From: Dromiciops gliroides
Lineage: Eukaryota; Chordata; Mammalia; Microbiotheria; Microbiotheriidae
Direction: 5' to 3'
DNA: 64,000 bases
Assembly: GCF_019393635.1 (NCBI RefSeq)
Contig: NC_057861.1
Location: forward strand, 301,341,468 to 301,405,467
Numbering within the stretch: the first letter of the stretch is position 1; every line of letters begins with the position of its first letter. The notes beneath the pieces are model-generated. The model ran no database searches, was not told the DNA's origin, and saw only the letters and a program-made list of their open reading frames with translations. Shown piece after piece: positions 1 to 11,154 of the stretch. Both the position numbers and the translations under genes were made by a program.

Positions 1-657
1 ACAAAGTTTTATTTTTTAGAATCAACTGTAAAGAATTGATTTGAGGTTTCTATGACCCCATCTTTGGCTAAAATTAGAAGCCCCAGAGTGGCCCAGCTGG
101 CTTCAGGCTCCGCCTCCATGCTGGCATGGTGCTCCACTCACTGGCTGTCGCCATGGCGCTGCAGCTCATGTCATCCCCATGCGCCGACACCTACATGGGC
201 CTGGCTAAATTACTGTGACTCGAAAGCCTGGTGAGGGCAGTCAGGTGACCTTCAACGTCTGGAAGTTGGGAAAGCTGGCAGTTCTATAGCCATCTGTTAA
301 TTCTGTCAATCAGGGCTGCCAGCCAATTAGCTTGGGGTTGAGTGCAGATGGCCTGGTTTCCTGTTGGGAGGGGGGTTTTCTGGGAAGGAGAAGGGAAGAG
401 AGATTCATTCTGGTGTGAGGGAGAGAGACGGGACACAGCTGTTTGCTCTTTGGGAACTGCTGAGGGGGGGGGTGGTGATTGCAGGTCGTATAATTTTCCT
501 TCTCTTATTCCTTTTTCCTTTGTCCCTATTTTTATTAACCTTACTTGTGTTTTAAATTTGTTCCTATCAATAAAGCCTGTTTTATTTTTCTGAAAGAGGC
601 TGTTAATCTCCTTCCTTACCCCAATTAATTCTCCCATATTAAATTTGGCCCTTATAC
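1..657 (+). repeat. ERV-type LTR, 5' end outside window
   Basis: Not coding. It has LTR-like layout: a GC-richer 5' part, then AATAAAGCC near 570 followed by a T-rich run and a tract ending near TTATACA. Positions 25-220 match, in reverse complement and with divergence, the stretch at 39310-39490, so this is an interspersed family. The class (ERV1 or ERVL) cannot be told, and no internal viral genes are attached. Confidence 0.6.
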
Positions 658-1009
658 AACCCATTATACATAGCCCAGGTCAAGCCTTTCCTTCAACCTA
701 TCCTAATGATTCTGACAGTCATAAGAATGCTGATAACATTTTTGCATATAAGAAGTTAATTTGACTTTGTTGAGCCCCTTCAAATGGATCTTTAATGTTT
801 GTCTTATAAGATGGATCTTATATGTCAAGTTTTCCCTTAAGTTCTGCTGTTTTTGTCACAAATATCTGAATATTCAGGATTGTACTTAACTTTCCTGAGT
901 AATTTACATTGGTTGTAACCCCAACTCTTTTGCTCTACAAAATATATTATTCCAAGACCTATGGTTCATCAACATAGTAGTTCCTAAGACTTGTGTAATC
1001 CTTACTGTA

Positions 1010-1530
1010 GCTCCATATTTAAATTTTTTTTTCTTTTTGCTTGCAATATTTTCTCATTAAACTGAGAACTTTGAAACTTGGCTATGATATTCTTTTAAGT
1101 TTTTGTCCTGCGATCTCTTTTAGATGGTGATCAGTGGATTTTTTTTTCTATTTTTGCTTTGCTTTCTTGTTCTAGAATTTCAGGGCAATTTTTCTTGATA
1201 ATTTCTTGTAATATCATATCAAGATTCTTTTTTAATAATATTTTCAAGCAGTCTGACTTTTACATCTTTTTCTTCTAGATCTGTTGTCCAAATCAGTTGT
1301 TTTCCTGCTAAGATATTTTGCATTTTCTTCTATTATTTATTTTTAAAATTTTGTTCTATAGCCTACCCTTGCCCAATTCTAGTTTTCAAGGAATTATTTT
1401 CTTCCCTAAGTTTTTGATTCTCTATTTCAAGTTGGTTAACTTTCTTTTCATAATGTTATTGATTTTCTTGGATTACTCATTTTTTGTCTATTTTTCCTCT
1501 GTCTCTGTTATTTGATTTTGTGAGAAATAA
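1010..1530 (-). repeat. AT-rich L1-like sequence, antisense
   Basis: T-rich on the + strand, with phrases resembling reversed L1 ORF1/ORF2-junction sequence of marsupial L1 elements. It is heavily decayed and no frame survives, so the assignment is tentative. The preceding 660-1010 shows nothing recognisable. Confidence 0.35.
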
Positions 1531-1549
1531 TTATTAATAATCAATATCT

Positions 1550-2312
1550 TAGGGGACCCAGAGATCTCCCCTTCTTTCTTAGTCCTTTCTTCTCCCCACT
1601 CCAAAAAGGCAAGTTCTCCTGGAATCTCTATTCCATCAAATCTCTTCATCTAGGTAAAGACCAAGCCAAGCTTACAAGGAGCCTTGGGTGGAGACAGATT
1701 CTTTTGTCTAGATAATATGAAGTACTTTGACCTATACAGCCACACCTATATGGAAAGTATTTTGGGTGAGGGGTCTTACATTCTTTCTCTCTGAGTTGAG
1801 TGACTTGAGTCAGTATTCCTGAACTTCATTTTACTATAACCTACCTCCAATCATGTCAACCAATTAGATTTAAATGTTGTTAAGTAATTAGATTTGATTG
1901 CTATATGATATCCCTCCTACAGTTGGAAGGGTATGTGAACCAAGACCCCACTTCCATTAGGGGTCTTTGGTCTGAGAGAGACAGCCAATAGACCTCCTTT
2001 TAGTAATAACCCACTGCCCTATTAATAAAATGATCATGTAATGATTGGAATGATGCCACCTGCTGGAGACTTACTGTAGGAAAGCTGCGCCATGAGGAGA
2101 AGACATCTGAGGGCAAGCCATGCAGCTTTTCTTTGGTGTCAGGAAGTGATGTTTGCTTGTGGGAGGAAGGGGCGAGGCTGGTTCTCTTGCTTTCTTTCAT
2201 CAGGACTCTGGTGGAGAGTGGAGCAAAAAAAAAATGTGCTCTCCCTTTGATAGATAGATGAATCTAAGCCTTTCTCTCTCTCTTCACCAAATTCTTATTC
2301 ACCTTAATAAAT
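1550..2312 (+). repeat. ERV-type LTR (marsupial)
   Basis: Long non-coding block ending with a promoter/polyadenylation-like layout: AATAAATTC near 2306, after a TCTCTCTCTCTTCACC run. The middle resembles LTRs seen repeatedly in marsupial genomes (the phrase TGATGCCACCTGCTGGAGAC near 2052). It is immediately followed by a SINE tail, so its 3' end is masked. No gag, pol or env sequence is adjacent. Confidence 0.5.
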
Positions 2313-2314
2313 TC

Positions 2315-2460
2315 TTTTTTTTTTCTTTTTTGCGGGGCAATGGGGGTTAAGTGACTTGCCCAGGGTCACACAGCTAGTAAGTGTCAAGTGTCTGACGCCA
2401 GATTTGAACTCAGGTCCTCCTGAATCCAGGGCTGGTGCTTTATCCACTGCACCACCCAGA
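2315..2460 (-). repeat. WSINE-type SINE
   Basis: Poly-T tail at 2315-2332, the core at 2345-2385 and a decayed head (CACCACCCAGA). It is inserted at the LTR 3' end, next to its poly(A) signal. No clean TSD. Confidence 0.85.
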
Positions 2461-2475
2461 ATCCTCTCCTTAAAT

Positions 2476-4045
2476 ATGATCTTGATGCCTAAACCAGAAA
2501 GAGTTAAAACAGATAACTATAGACCAATATTCTTAGTAAATATTGATTTAAAAATATTAAGTAGGAGACAATAGCAACACATTACAAAGATCATATACTA
2601 TGATTAGGCTGTATTTATCCCAGGAATTCAGGGCTGGTTCAATATTAAGAATACTATCAACATAATCAATCATGTTAATATTTTTTTAAAAATCAAATCA
2701 TATGATTGTATTGATAGGTTCACAAAAAGCTTTGGACAAAATACAACACCTATTCCTGTTGAAAATGCTTTCCTTAATATAATTAAGTAGTATCTAAATA
2801 AAACAAGAGCAGGGATGAGTAGGCCAAATCAATATAATAATAATAACAATATTACATAAAATAATTTACTTATTCAGTGCTGTAGCAAACAAACTACTTT
2901 ATAGAGCTGAAAAATAATAAAAGAATTTGGAGGAACAAAAGTCAAGAATATCAAGAGAATGAATGAAAAAAAAGTGGAAAGGGAGTTGGCCTAGCAATGC
3001 CAGATCTCAAACTGGCTCAAACTATACTAAAAAGCTGTAGTAGTCAAAACAATTTGGTAATGGGAAAGAAGTAGAAAGGTTGATTAGTGGAACAGGGTAA
3101 GTATATGATATATAAAATAAAATGAGCATAGTAGTATAGGGTTTGATAAATTCAAAGACCCTAAATGCAAAGACGCCATCTATGGGGATAATAATTGAAT
3201 ATTTAGCAAAAACTGTTGGGAAAAGTAGAAAGTAGTCTGGCAAAAAGATATAGCATAATATATTATATTTTAAACCAAAACAAGCTCCAAATGATCTAGA
3301 CATAAAGGGTTACATCATAAACAAATTTGAAAAGTATGGAAGAAATTGTCCTTCAGATTTAGGAATGGGGAAGAGTTCATGACCAAACCAAATGAAATAA
3401 ATATTTGTAAAGAAGTGTTTAGTACAGTATCTAGCATTTTATAGTAGGTGCTATATACATACTTATTTCCACACAAGAGATAGAAAGGTTCAAAGGAGGG
3501 ACAATGGACAATTTTGATTATGTAAAATTAAAAAGTCTTTGCACCAACAAAATAAATGTACCTCAAATTAGGGGAGACGCAGGAAATTGGGAGGAAATCT
3601 TTGTAGCAAATTTCTCTGATGAAGGTTTTATTTCTAAGTTATGTAGGTAACTGACTCCAATTTATTAGAATGAGCCACGCCGATTGATAAATGGTTAAAG
3701 AATATGAATGGGTAGTTTTCAGGAAAATAAATCTGAGCTATCAATACCATATAAAAATGCTTTATCTCACTAATAATTAGAGAAATGCAAATAAAAATAC
3801 CTCTGAAGTATGACTTCATACTGATCAGACTGACAAAGTTGTCAAAGAAGGAAAATGACAAAATGTTGAAGTAGCTATGGGAAAACAGGAACATTAATGT
3901 TCTATTGGTGGTGCTATGAACTGATCCAGCCATTCTGAAAAGTAGTTTGGAATTGTGCTCAAACAGCTCTTTAACTGTGCAAATACTTCAATCTAGAAAT
4001 ATCACTTGTTGTTCTATGACTTGTGAGAAAATAATGGGTTTTGGA
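2476..4045 (+). pseudogene. Dead L1 ORF2, reverse transcriptase to C-terminus
   Basis: Broken frames read like L1 ORF2p: near 2510-2570 the RT motif NYRPI.LVNIDLKIL, then VFIPGIQGWFNI, and further on sequence like the cysteine-rich tail (3840-3960). Many stops and frameshifts make it non-functional. The element seems to continue at 4625-4745 and 5405-5650, so later insertions split it. Confidence 0.75.
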
Positions 4046-4620
4046 ACACCCAGAAGGCCCCCCCACACACACACACACTTTATGGGGATTATATTCAGAT
4101 TGATTGGATTGACTTTGCTGATAGCCTCACTTGAAGTTGACTTGATTGAAACCACACCTGTCTGAGAGCCTGGCCCTCAGGAGGTTTGTTCTCTGAACTC
4201 TGACCTTGGGTAAGTTCTACTCATAGACTGCCCTCAAGTCCAGTGAACCAATGGATTTGGGTGATGCTAGCCAATTAGCTTGAAGCGTCTCTCTTCTGGA
4301 CCCAGAGGAAGTTTCCACACTCAGTTATGCTCTCTCAGGTGCTCTTGGTGGCAGAGGACTTGAAGGAAGAAGCAGGCCAGGCTGAGCTCTATTTTCCTCT
4401 AGGCTAGAAGGCCAGGCTAAGCTCCATTCTCTCCTCTAGGCTAGATAGGCCTTCTGAACTTTCAGAGACATATGTGCTCTCTTTACTAATATTTAATATA
4501 CCTTAATAAATGCTTAATGTCCCCAAACAGGTGTTAAAGCTTCTAATTTATAAGTAACAACTATATTAGGAACCCCAGCTACTTTTCACCAAACTTGGGA
4601 CAGAAATAAGGTGACCACAC
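4046..4620 (+). repeat. LTR-like insert within the L1
   Basis: Interrupts the L1 between two stretches that both read as L1. It contains AATAAA near 4505 and ends with sequence like an LTR 3' region (GGTGACCACACA). A CA run lies at 4065-4079. The family is unknown and no viral genes are present. Confidence 0.45.
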
Positions 4621-4745
4621 ATGTAGTTTTACTTGCCACAGTTCTGAAGAAATCAAAGGAAGCAAAAGGACTCATGGTCACAAAGAATTAGAAACTGAGG
4701 ATATATCCATCAATTGGGGAAAGTCTAGTTTAGGTTGTTATAATT

Positions 4746-5400
4746 TATGTTTCAAAGAGGAACAAAATGTCATCATTATGTCAAGGTTGGTATGGCTGAT
4801 CAAAACAATATGAGCTCAGAAATCTCTACCATGGGTTGGGCACAAATAGTCCATATGAACATTTGGAGTGGAGATGTCTTTAAATTTGCACATCTCATAT
4901 TTCTTTTGAGCTACTGCAATTCTACTTTGCTCCTAGGGGATAGAGCCTTCTTTGCTGTGAGAATGCTGTGCTGGATGGTCCTGTGCCAGTGTCTCCCAAG
5001 TCTCAAAGTTGATTCCAAAGTTCTTCAGACAGACCTTGAGAGTGTCCTTGTATCACTTCTTCTGATCTCCATCTGAGCACTTGCCTTGTTCATGAGTTCT
5101 CCATAAAATAGTACTTTAAACGAATGTATCTTGGCATTTGAACACCGTGGTCAGCCCATTGGAGTTACATTCTCAGCAATAGAGTTTGAATGCTTGGGAG
5201 TTTAGCTCAAGAGAGGACCTCAGTGTCCAGTACCTTATCTTGGCAAGTGATCTTCAGAATCTTCTTAAGACAAGTCAAATGGAAGCAGTTCAGTTTCCTG
5301 GAATGGCACTAGTATACAATCCAGGTTTTACAGACCTACAACAATGAAGTCAACACAACAGCTCTGTAAACCTTCAGTCTGGTAAGCAGCCCAATACCTC
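4746..5400 (-). pseudogene. RTE-type LINE, C-terminal RT part, antisense
   Basis: The minus strand reads VYRAVVLTSLL, then KLNCFHLTCLKKILKIT.QDKV, the tail of an RTE-like reverse transcriptase, broken by stops. It sits inside the L1 relic, so it either inserted after the L1 or is part of a rearrangement. The 109-codon open frame on the + strand here is an accident of this antisense copy. Confidence 0.65.
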
Positions 5401-5404
5401 TTCT

Positions 5405-5655
5405 TTTTTACAATTTCCACACTTTCAATTATGGTATATGAATGTGACGGTACTGGTATTGTGCTGTAAGAAATGATGAAGGGAATAGTTTCAGAGAAAC
5501 CTGGGAAAACTTGTGTGAGCTGATGCAAAGTGAAATAAGCAGAACTAGGAGAATAATTTACATAATAACAATAAAATTGTAAAGAAAAACAATTTTGAAA
5601 GACTTAGAGACTCTGATCAAGTGTCCAACCACAATCCCAGAGGATTCATGATGAA
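5405..5655 (+). repeat. L1 3' region continuing the split copy
   Basis: Reads like the L1 ORF2 C-terminal end (TGGTATATGAATGTGACGG, then GAAACCTGGGAAAAC, then AGCAGAACTAGGAGAATAA), in the same orientation as 2476-4045. It is closed by a MAR1-type SINE. Confidence 0.65.
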
Positions 5656-5659
5656 ACAT

Positions 5660-5850
5660 GCTGTCTTTTGTTGTTGTTCAGTTGTGTCTGACTCTTTGTG
5701 ACCCCATTTGGGAGTTTCTTGGCAAAGATACTAGAGTGATTTCCCATTTCCTTTTCCAGCTTATTTTACAAATGAGGAACTGAGGCAAACAGGGTTAAGT
5801 GACTTGCCCAGAGTCACAAAGCAGGTAAGTGTCTGAGGTGAGACATATAC
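5660..5850 (-). repeat. MAR1-type SINE, antisense
   Basis: The + strand reads TTGTTGTTGTTCAGTTGTG, then CTCTTTGTGACCCCATTTGGG, GGCAAAGATACTAGAGTG and the shared core GGTTAAGTGACTTGCCCAG. This is the reverse of a tRNA-derived SINE whose 3' tail carries (CAA)n. Confidence 0.75.
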
Positions 5851-6159
5851 ATATATTGGATGTGATTAATGGGGGAATTTATTTTACTTAACTATAGTTG
5901 TTTACAATGGTTGTTTTTTCTTGCCTTTTCAATGGAGTGTGAAGGAAAGATGGAGGAAGAAAATTTGGAACTAAAAATAAAATAATTTGAATTTAAAAGA
6001 AGTTCATGCCTAAGAGAGCATTTAATCATCCTAGATTAGTACCACTCAAGAATCCCAGATGAGGTACACTCCAGGGAACTGAAAAAAATTGAGACATGAT
6101 GGTAAGTGATCTTTAAAAAAAAGAGGAACAAATTGTAAAAGCACAAGTGTTGTTATTTA

Positions 6160-6328
6160 TTTATCTATCTATCTATCTATTTATTTGTTTGTTCGTTTGT
6201 TTGTTTGGGGTTTTTTTGTGTGAGAAAATCGGGGTTAAGTGACTTGCCCAGGGTCACACAGCTAGTAAGTGTCAAGTGTCTGAGGCCAAATTTGAACTCA
6301 GGTCCTCCTTGAATCCAGGGCCAGTGCT
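6160..6328 (-). repeat. WSINE-type SINE, head-truncated
   Basis: Flanked by a perfect 16-base TSD CAAGTGTTGTTATTTA (6144-6159 and 6329-6344). The SINE 5' head (the CAGCTAGGTGG part) is missing, so reverse transcription stopped early. The tail became a (TATC/TTTG)n-like run at 6160-6205. Confidence 0.85.
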
Positions 6329-6369
6329 CAAGTGTTGTTATTTAAAAAAAAAAAAAAGAGGAGAGTATG

Positions 6370-7910
6370 GAATCTAAAAGCTATAAATCAGTGAGATTAA
6401 CTCCAATTTCTGGAAAAATTCTAGACTATTTTATTAAAAGAATCAATAGTAAACAAATGAAAAAGGAAGTGTTAATCATATAAAGAGGCAACCTGGTATC
6501 ATTGAGAACTGGTTACGCCAGACTAACCACATTTTCGATTTTGAAAACATGTTACTAAATTAGGGGAATTCTCAATATAGTTTACCTAGATTATGGCAAA
6601 ATATTTGATAAAGTTTCTTAGGCTATTCTTTTGAAAAATATAGAGCTATGACTAATGCAGAAATATGTTTAATGTTATTATGTGTATATATATATATATA
6701 TATATAACCTATATCAGATTACCTGCTGTCTAGGGGAGGGGGGAGGGAGGGGAGGAAGGGAGAAAAATCTGAAATTGTAAAGCTTGTATAAACAAAAGTT
6801 GAGAAAAATAAAGAGCTATGTGGGCTGATGATAGTACAATTATGTGCATTTAAACTGGCTTGATGGTCAGGCTGAAAGAATAAGTCAAATGATTTGATGT
6901 CAACTTGGAAGTAGGTCTTCTGTGAAGAGCTATATGGATTTGTGTTCAGTCCTCTTCTGTTTAACTTTTTAAAATAAATTATTCTTTATAAAGTCATAGA
7001 TAGCATGCTTATCAAACTCTTGGATGACACAAGACTGAGAAGGATAATTATCACATTGGTTGACAGGATTCAAAGAGATCTTGGCAAGCTAGACCACTAG
7101 CCCAAATCCAGTTAATATGACATTAAGTGGGAATACATTTAAACTCTTACACTAGGCTTCCAAAAATCAACTTCACAAATGCAAGATGTGGGAGGCAGCT
7201 AGACAACAATTCATTTGAAAAGGCTTTAAAGGTGTAATTACTGCAAATTTAATAGAAATCGGGAGTGTGATATAGCCACCATAGTTAATGCAGCCATAAA
7301 CTGTATTGAGATGAGTATCGAATCTAGGAATAACAAGAGTCAGTCCTGCCATACTCTAAACCTGGTTAGACCACATTTTTGAGTTTTGGAGTATTTGAAT
7401 CTGGGTGGCACATTTTTTTTTTTTTTTGGTGGGGCTGCAGAGGAGGGAGGGTGGGGAAAGATATTAATCATTTCAAAAGCATCTTATAGAGGACTACCAG
7501 GAGCTCATGCCATAGGAATTAGGTATGTTTAGCCTGAATTAGTAAAGAGTTAGGGAAGGACATGATAGTTCACTTTAAGTATCTGAAAAACTGTCATGCT
7601 GAAGAGGAAACAGATATATTCTCCTGAGCCACAGAGGACAGAATGGGGTTGGGGTTCCCTGGGTAGAAGTTAAAGAAAAATTTAGACTTGATGTTAGGAA
7701 GACACTTTCTAGCAATTAAGAATTATCCATAAATGGAATGGACTGGATGGGGAAGGTAATAGGTTTCCCCCTCTTTGGAAATCGTAAGCAAAGGCTGCTT
7801 GGCTGTTTGTTGGGTATGACAAGGCTCCCCTAAACAAGAGGGTTTTCTAGTTTGGCTATGAGTTGGCCTCAGTAGCTTCTGAGGCTGAGATTCTGTGATT
7901 CTGTTAAGTG
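6370..7910 (+). pseudogene. CR1/L3-type LINE copy 1
   Basis: Broken frames read as CR1-family RT: the IDYGKIFDKV-like stretch near 6590 matches the YLDFSKAFDTV motif. Near 7400-7900 the characteristic 3' region (GGTTTCCCCCTCTTTGGA) ends in GAGATTCTGTGATTCTG, the CR1/L3 terminal repeat. It is interrupted at 6651-6810 by an L1 tail. Confidence 0.7.
6651..6810 (+). mobile_element. 5'-truncated L1 3' end with TSD
   Basis: About 160 bases of L1 3'UTR (AACCTATATCAGATTACCTGC, then a GGGAGGG tract and a GAGAAAAATAA tail). It lies between imperfect copies of AAAATATAGAGCTATG, ending at 6650 and 6820. A (TA)n stretch lies at 6688-6706. Confidence 0.75.
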
Positions 7911-8019
7911 TTTCAGGGAAGGCAGTGGTACCTGAATTGAACCCTGAAGAAAACTGTTCTAAGAGATAAGAAGTACCATCCCAGTTCTTGAAAGGTAGCC
8001 AAGATGGGTTATTCATATT

Positions 8020-9500
8020 ACAGGTTTATGAGCTTGACTTTGATTCTTGGCAAAATTCTAGAACATGTTATTAAAGGGATGGTTTATGAGCACTTTAAAA
8101 AGGGAGATGGCAATCACTAAGAGTCAGCATGAGCTCATCAATAACAGATCATAGGATGTAAAACTAGATGGAACCTTCTTCGCATTTTAATTTTATTTCC
8201 TGTTTTGGTAGGATGACTAGTCTGATAGATCATGGCAATGCCATAGTTATACCTGGATTTCAGCAAGGCATCTGACAGAGTTTAGCAGAATATTTTTGTG
8301 GACAAGATGAAGAGTTATAGGTTGGTGATATAGCCACCATAGTTAATACAACCATAAACTGTATTGAGATGGGTATCAAATCTAGGAATAATGAGAGGCT
8401 GGTTCAGAATACAGCTAGCTAGGTATAGAGTAAGTTGAATGACCAGACTCCAAAAGGAATGACTTATAGATCAATGGTAATAATATGGAAGGGTAGCTTC
8501 AGTGGAATACCACAGAGCCCTATGTGTTAATCTTTAATCTCATTGTGATAAACCTTTTTTTTTTTTTTTGGGTGAGGCAGTTGGGGTTAAGTGACTTGCC
8601 CAGAGTCACACTGCTAGTAAGTGTTAAGTATCTGAGGCCAGATTTGAACTCATGTTCTCCTGAATCCGGGGCTGGTGCTCTATCCACTGCACCACCTAGC
8701 TGCCCCGATAAACCTTTTTTAAAAAAATGATTTGGATAGAAGCGGGTAGTATCCTTATTAAATTTAAGCAATATACACATATAGCTTTACACTTAAGTTT
8801 TTAAAAATCACCTATGTAAATACAGAAGGGAAACTTGGCTAAACATTGATTCACTTGGAAAAGATTCAGGGGTATAACTTCAATGAGTCAATGCATTTAG
8901 CTCTAGGTGCCACATTTTAGGGAAGATAGTGAAAAACTGGAGAACATTCAAAGGAAAATGAGTAGACTGCAGAAGACTGACTTATAAGAAACAATTTCTG
9001 TCTTTATTTTATTCTTTTTGGGATAAAACACATTTCTATAACATAGCATAGTAAAAAAAGATGATTACACATGAAACTGCAAATTTATTATATACAAATT
9101 GCTATTCCCTTTAAATATACAATAAATTTATCATATCAATTTCATTGTTTTTCTTTTTTTCCCCTTTTCTTTCTTCTTCCCCCCCTCCAAACCCTAGAGA
9201 TTGCTACCATTAGACACAAATAGATTTTATTTTATTCATTAGTCAACTTTTTTTTATAATGAGGAAGAGGGATGAGCTTTGTTTTGCTTGGCACCGGGGA
9301 CAGAACTAAGGAGAGTGAAAGGAAGTTGCAAATAGGTAGTTTCCAGCCCAATACAAGGAAACATTTCTAAATTGAGTTATTCACAAGAAGAATGGGCTAT
9401 CTAGGAAGATGCTGAACTACCCCCTCAGTACTAAGTAGACCAGTTAGAGGCTCCTATTCCTTGTAGGGGATAATCCAGTTAGAATTTTCACTCAGTTAAG
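8020..9500 (+). pseudogene. CR1/L3-type LINE copy 2
   Basis: Same family and orientation as copy 1: the LDFSKASDRV-like stretch at 8255-8285, and the 3' region around 9300-9480. It is interrupted by a SINE at 8561-8706 and by T-rich sequence at about 9000-9260 that resembles an antisense L1 end. A segment at 8327-8396 repeats 7268-7337 at an unexpected place in the element. Confidence 0.65.
8561..8706 (-). repeat. WSINE-type SINE, full length
   Basis: Reverse of the tRNA-derived CORE-SINE: poly-T tail, core (TTAAGTGACTTGCCC), head reversed as CACCACCTAGCTGCCCC. Perfect 14-base TSD GATAAACCTTTTTT at 8547-8560 and 8707-8720. Inserted in CR1 copy 2. Confidence 0.92.
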
Positions 9501-9589
9501 AGTTGGCTTAGAATGAATGAGTGAATGAAAAAAAAATTGTTAGGCACCTAATACGTCTAAGGCATTTGCTAAGGGCTGGAAAAGGCATC

Positions 9590-9860
9590 ATTTATTGGTT
9601 TAAGGTGTGAGATACATGGAAAAGCCCCATCGTCCTTAGGGGACATGAGTCATATGGAAAAGTCCCATGATCCTTAGAGTGCAGCAGCCAAACAGATTGT
9701 AATTCATTTCCATGGGTAAAATCAGATCCCTTTTGGATGTTGAACCATTTGACTATGCCAAGGACTTTGGCTATGAGAACTTTCTTTCCTGGGTCTTCAG
9801 TAGCTATGGCTGCTGAGGAGTTGGGGGAAACAGCTACCAAGCTCTTCAAGAGTTGCTTCT
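9590..9860 (-). pseudogene. Y-box protein (YBX1/YBX3) retropseudogene fragment
   Basis: The minus-strand frame from 9849 contains KKVLIAKVLGIVKWFNIQKG, close to the start of the cold-shock domain of Y-box proteins (KKV.ATKVLGTVKWFNVRNG as I recall it), including the nucleic-acid-binding KWFN motif. Similarity fades after about 9700, where a short local duplication (repeated CATGG/TCCTTAG words) begins. It has no introns and no promoter, and it lies in a repeat-rich intergenic area, so a dead processed copy is likely. YBX3 fits slightly better (KKVL), but this is uncertain. Confidence 0.5.
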
Positions 9861-10234
9861 AGAGGAGTGTTTCCAGAGCCAGCTCTCAACAGTGAGAGTC
9901 AATTGTTAAACTTTCAATGTGAGCATTTATACCCCAGAAATATGAGTTTGATTTAATACTTTGTTGATTGTCTAGAATTAAGAAAGTTTTAATAATGCAG
10001 ATTAGATTTAAAAGTGTGTGTGCATACATGTTCCTATTCCCCCCTCCCTCCAAGTATAGTTGCTAAACATTTACCAGCACAGCCCCATCATTGCCTAATA
10101 GCATTGCAGAAGAATGGAGTCATTCCCAGACTGGAAGAGAATAATAATATCATAATACAAGGATAATAATAATGACAATTATAATCTAATGACAGATAAT
10201 ATCATCATAATAAGATAATGGCGATAACAGTGAT

Positions 10235-10330
10235 GATGATGATGAAAACTGGCATTTATATAATGCTTTAAGGTTTTTGAAGTATTTTACATTTATTATC
10301 TCATTTATACCTCACTATACCCTGGGGTTT
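10235..10330 (+). repeat. MIR/THER1-type relic
   Basis: Carries the phrase AACTGGCATTTATATAATGC, then CTCATTTATACCTCACTA, typical of the 3' part of MIR-like CORE-SINEs. A simple ATA/ATG-rich run precedes it at 10140-10235. Confidence 0.6.
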
Positions 10331-10640
10331 CTTACAGGCCATTTCCAAGCCATGCTGCACTCCAGTCACTGTGCTTAATTAACCCCTTCAACATCCCACA
10401 AAATTTTGGACTCTCGGACCACCTTAGGCTCTGAGAGGTAAGTTTTCACTTTATCTTGCCCAGAATCAAGGGTCCACCTCATTACCTAGCCATTTCCAAA
10501 CTATCTGTACCCTTCCAGCTCCCCTTTGTGTGAGCTAGAGTGTAAGTTCCCTGAGGCCAAACATGGTACTGTTTTCTTGTATTTGTATATCTAGCACTTG
10601 GCATAGTTTCTGACATAACAAGCATCTGATAAATGCTCTA
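10330..10640 (+). repeat. L2 LINE 3' region
   Basis: Decayed L2-like text ends in TAAGTTCCCTGAGGCCAAAC, then TAGCACTTGGCATAG and CTGATAAATGCT, the characteristic L2 3' end. It is followed directly by an (ATTC)n run. Confidence 0.6.
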
Positions 10641-10642
10641 CC

Positions 10643-10694
10643 ATTCATTCATTCATTCATTCATTCATTCATTCATTCATTCATTCATTCATTC
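10643..10694 (+). repeat. (ATTC)13 microsatellite
   Basis: Uninterrupted tetranucleotide run of 52 bases at the L2 3' terminus, where the natural L2 tail often seeds such repeats. Confidence 0.95.
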
Positions 10695-10869
10695 CTTGGA
10701 TGATGGTTGATGGGACTAGGGTAGAAATGGGGACAGTGACTCAGGGATTTGGGCTACTCCCTGTACTTTTGGGCTTATCTGCCTAACAATGACAGGAGGT
10801 CAGTGATTCGTGGTAGAGAAGATGGTGGACTCTTGGATGCTCACCATTAGTTGTATGGTGGAAAGAACA

Positions 10870-11055
10870 AAAACCCAAAACATTGGAGTATATTTAAGTT
10901 AGGAGACCTTGATTCTAGCCTTGCCTTTGCCAAAAATAACAGTATGACCTTGGACAAATCTCTTCCCTTTAATTCTTAGTTCCCTCATCGGTAAAATGAG
11001 AGGATTGAATTATATGATATTTAAATCCCTTTCAATTCTAAAATTCTATGACCAT
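10870..11055 (+). repeat. MIR-type SINE
   Basis: Reads GACCTTGATTCTAGCCTTG, then TGACCTTGGACAAATCTCTTC and CATCGGTAAAATGAGAGGATTG, the usual MIR core and 3' order. Confidence 0.75.
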
Positions 11056-11154
11056 GACCTCAAATTTCTAACTGGAATATGTAGGCTATGTAGTCAATTG
11101 GAATATGCAGTCAGGAATTTTTCTCAATTAAATTGCACTTAATAACTATTTACT

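Noticed and set aside
4747..5076. 109-codon + strand frame
   Set aside because: It is the reverse of an RTE-type LINE; the readable protein homology is on the minus strand.
8520..8780. Recurring small frames reading like [14 protein letters not shown] or [21 protein letters not shown] at about 20 places
   Set aside because: These are translations of the WSINE-type SINE in one or the other orientation, not a protein family.
10643..10694. Direct repeats resembling a CRISPR array
   Set aside because: A pure tetranucleotide microsatellite without spacers, in a vertebrate genome.
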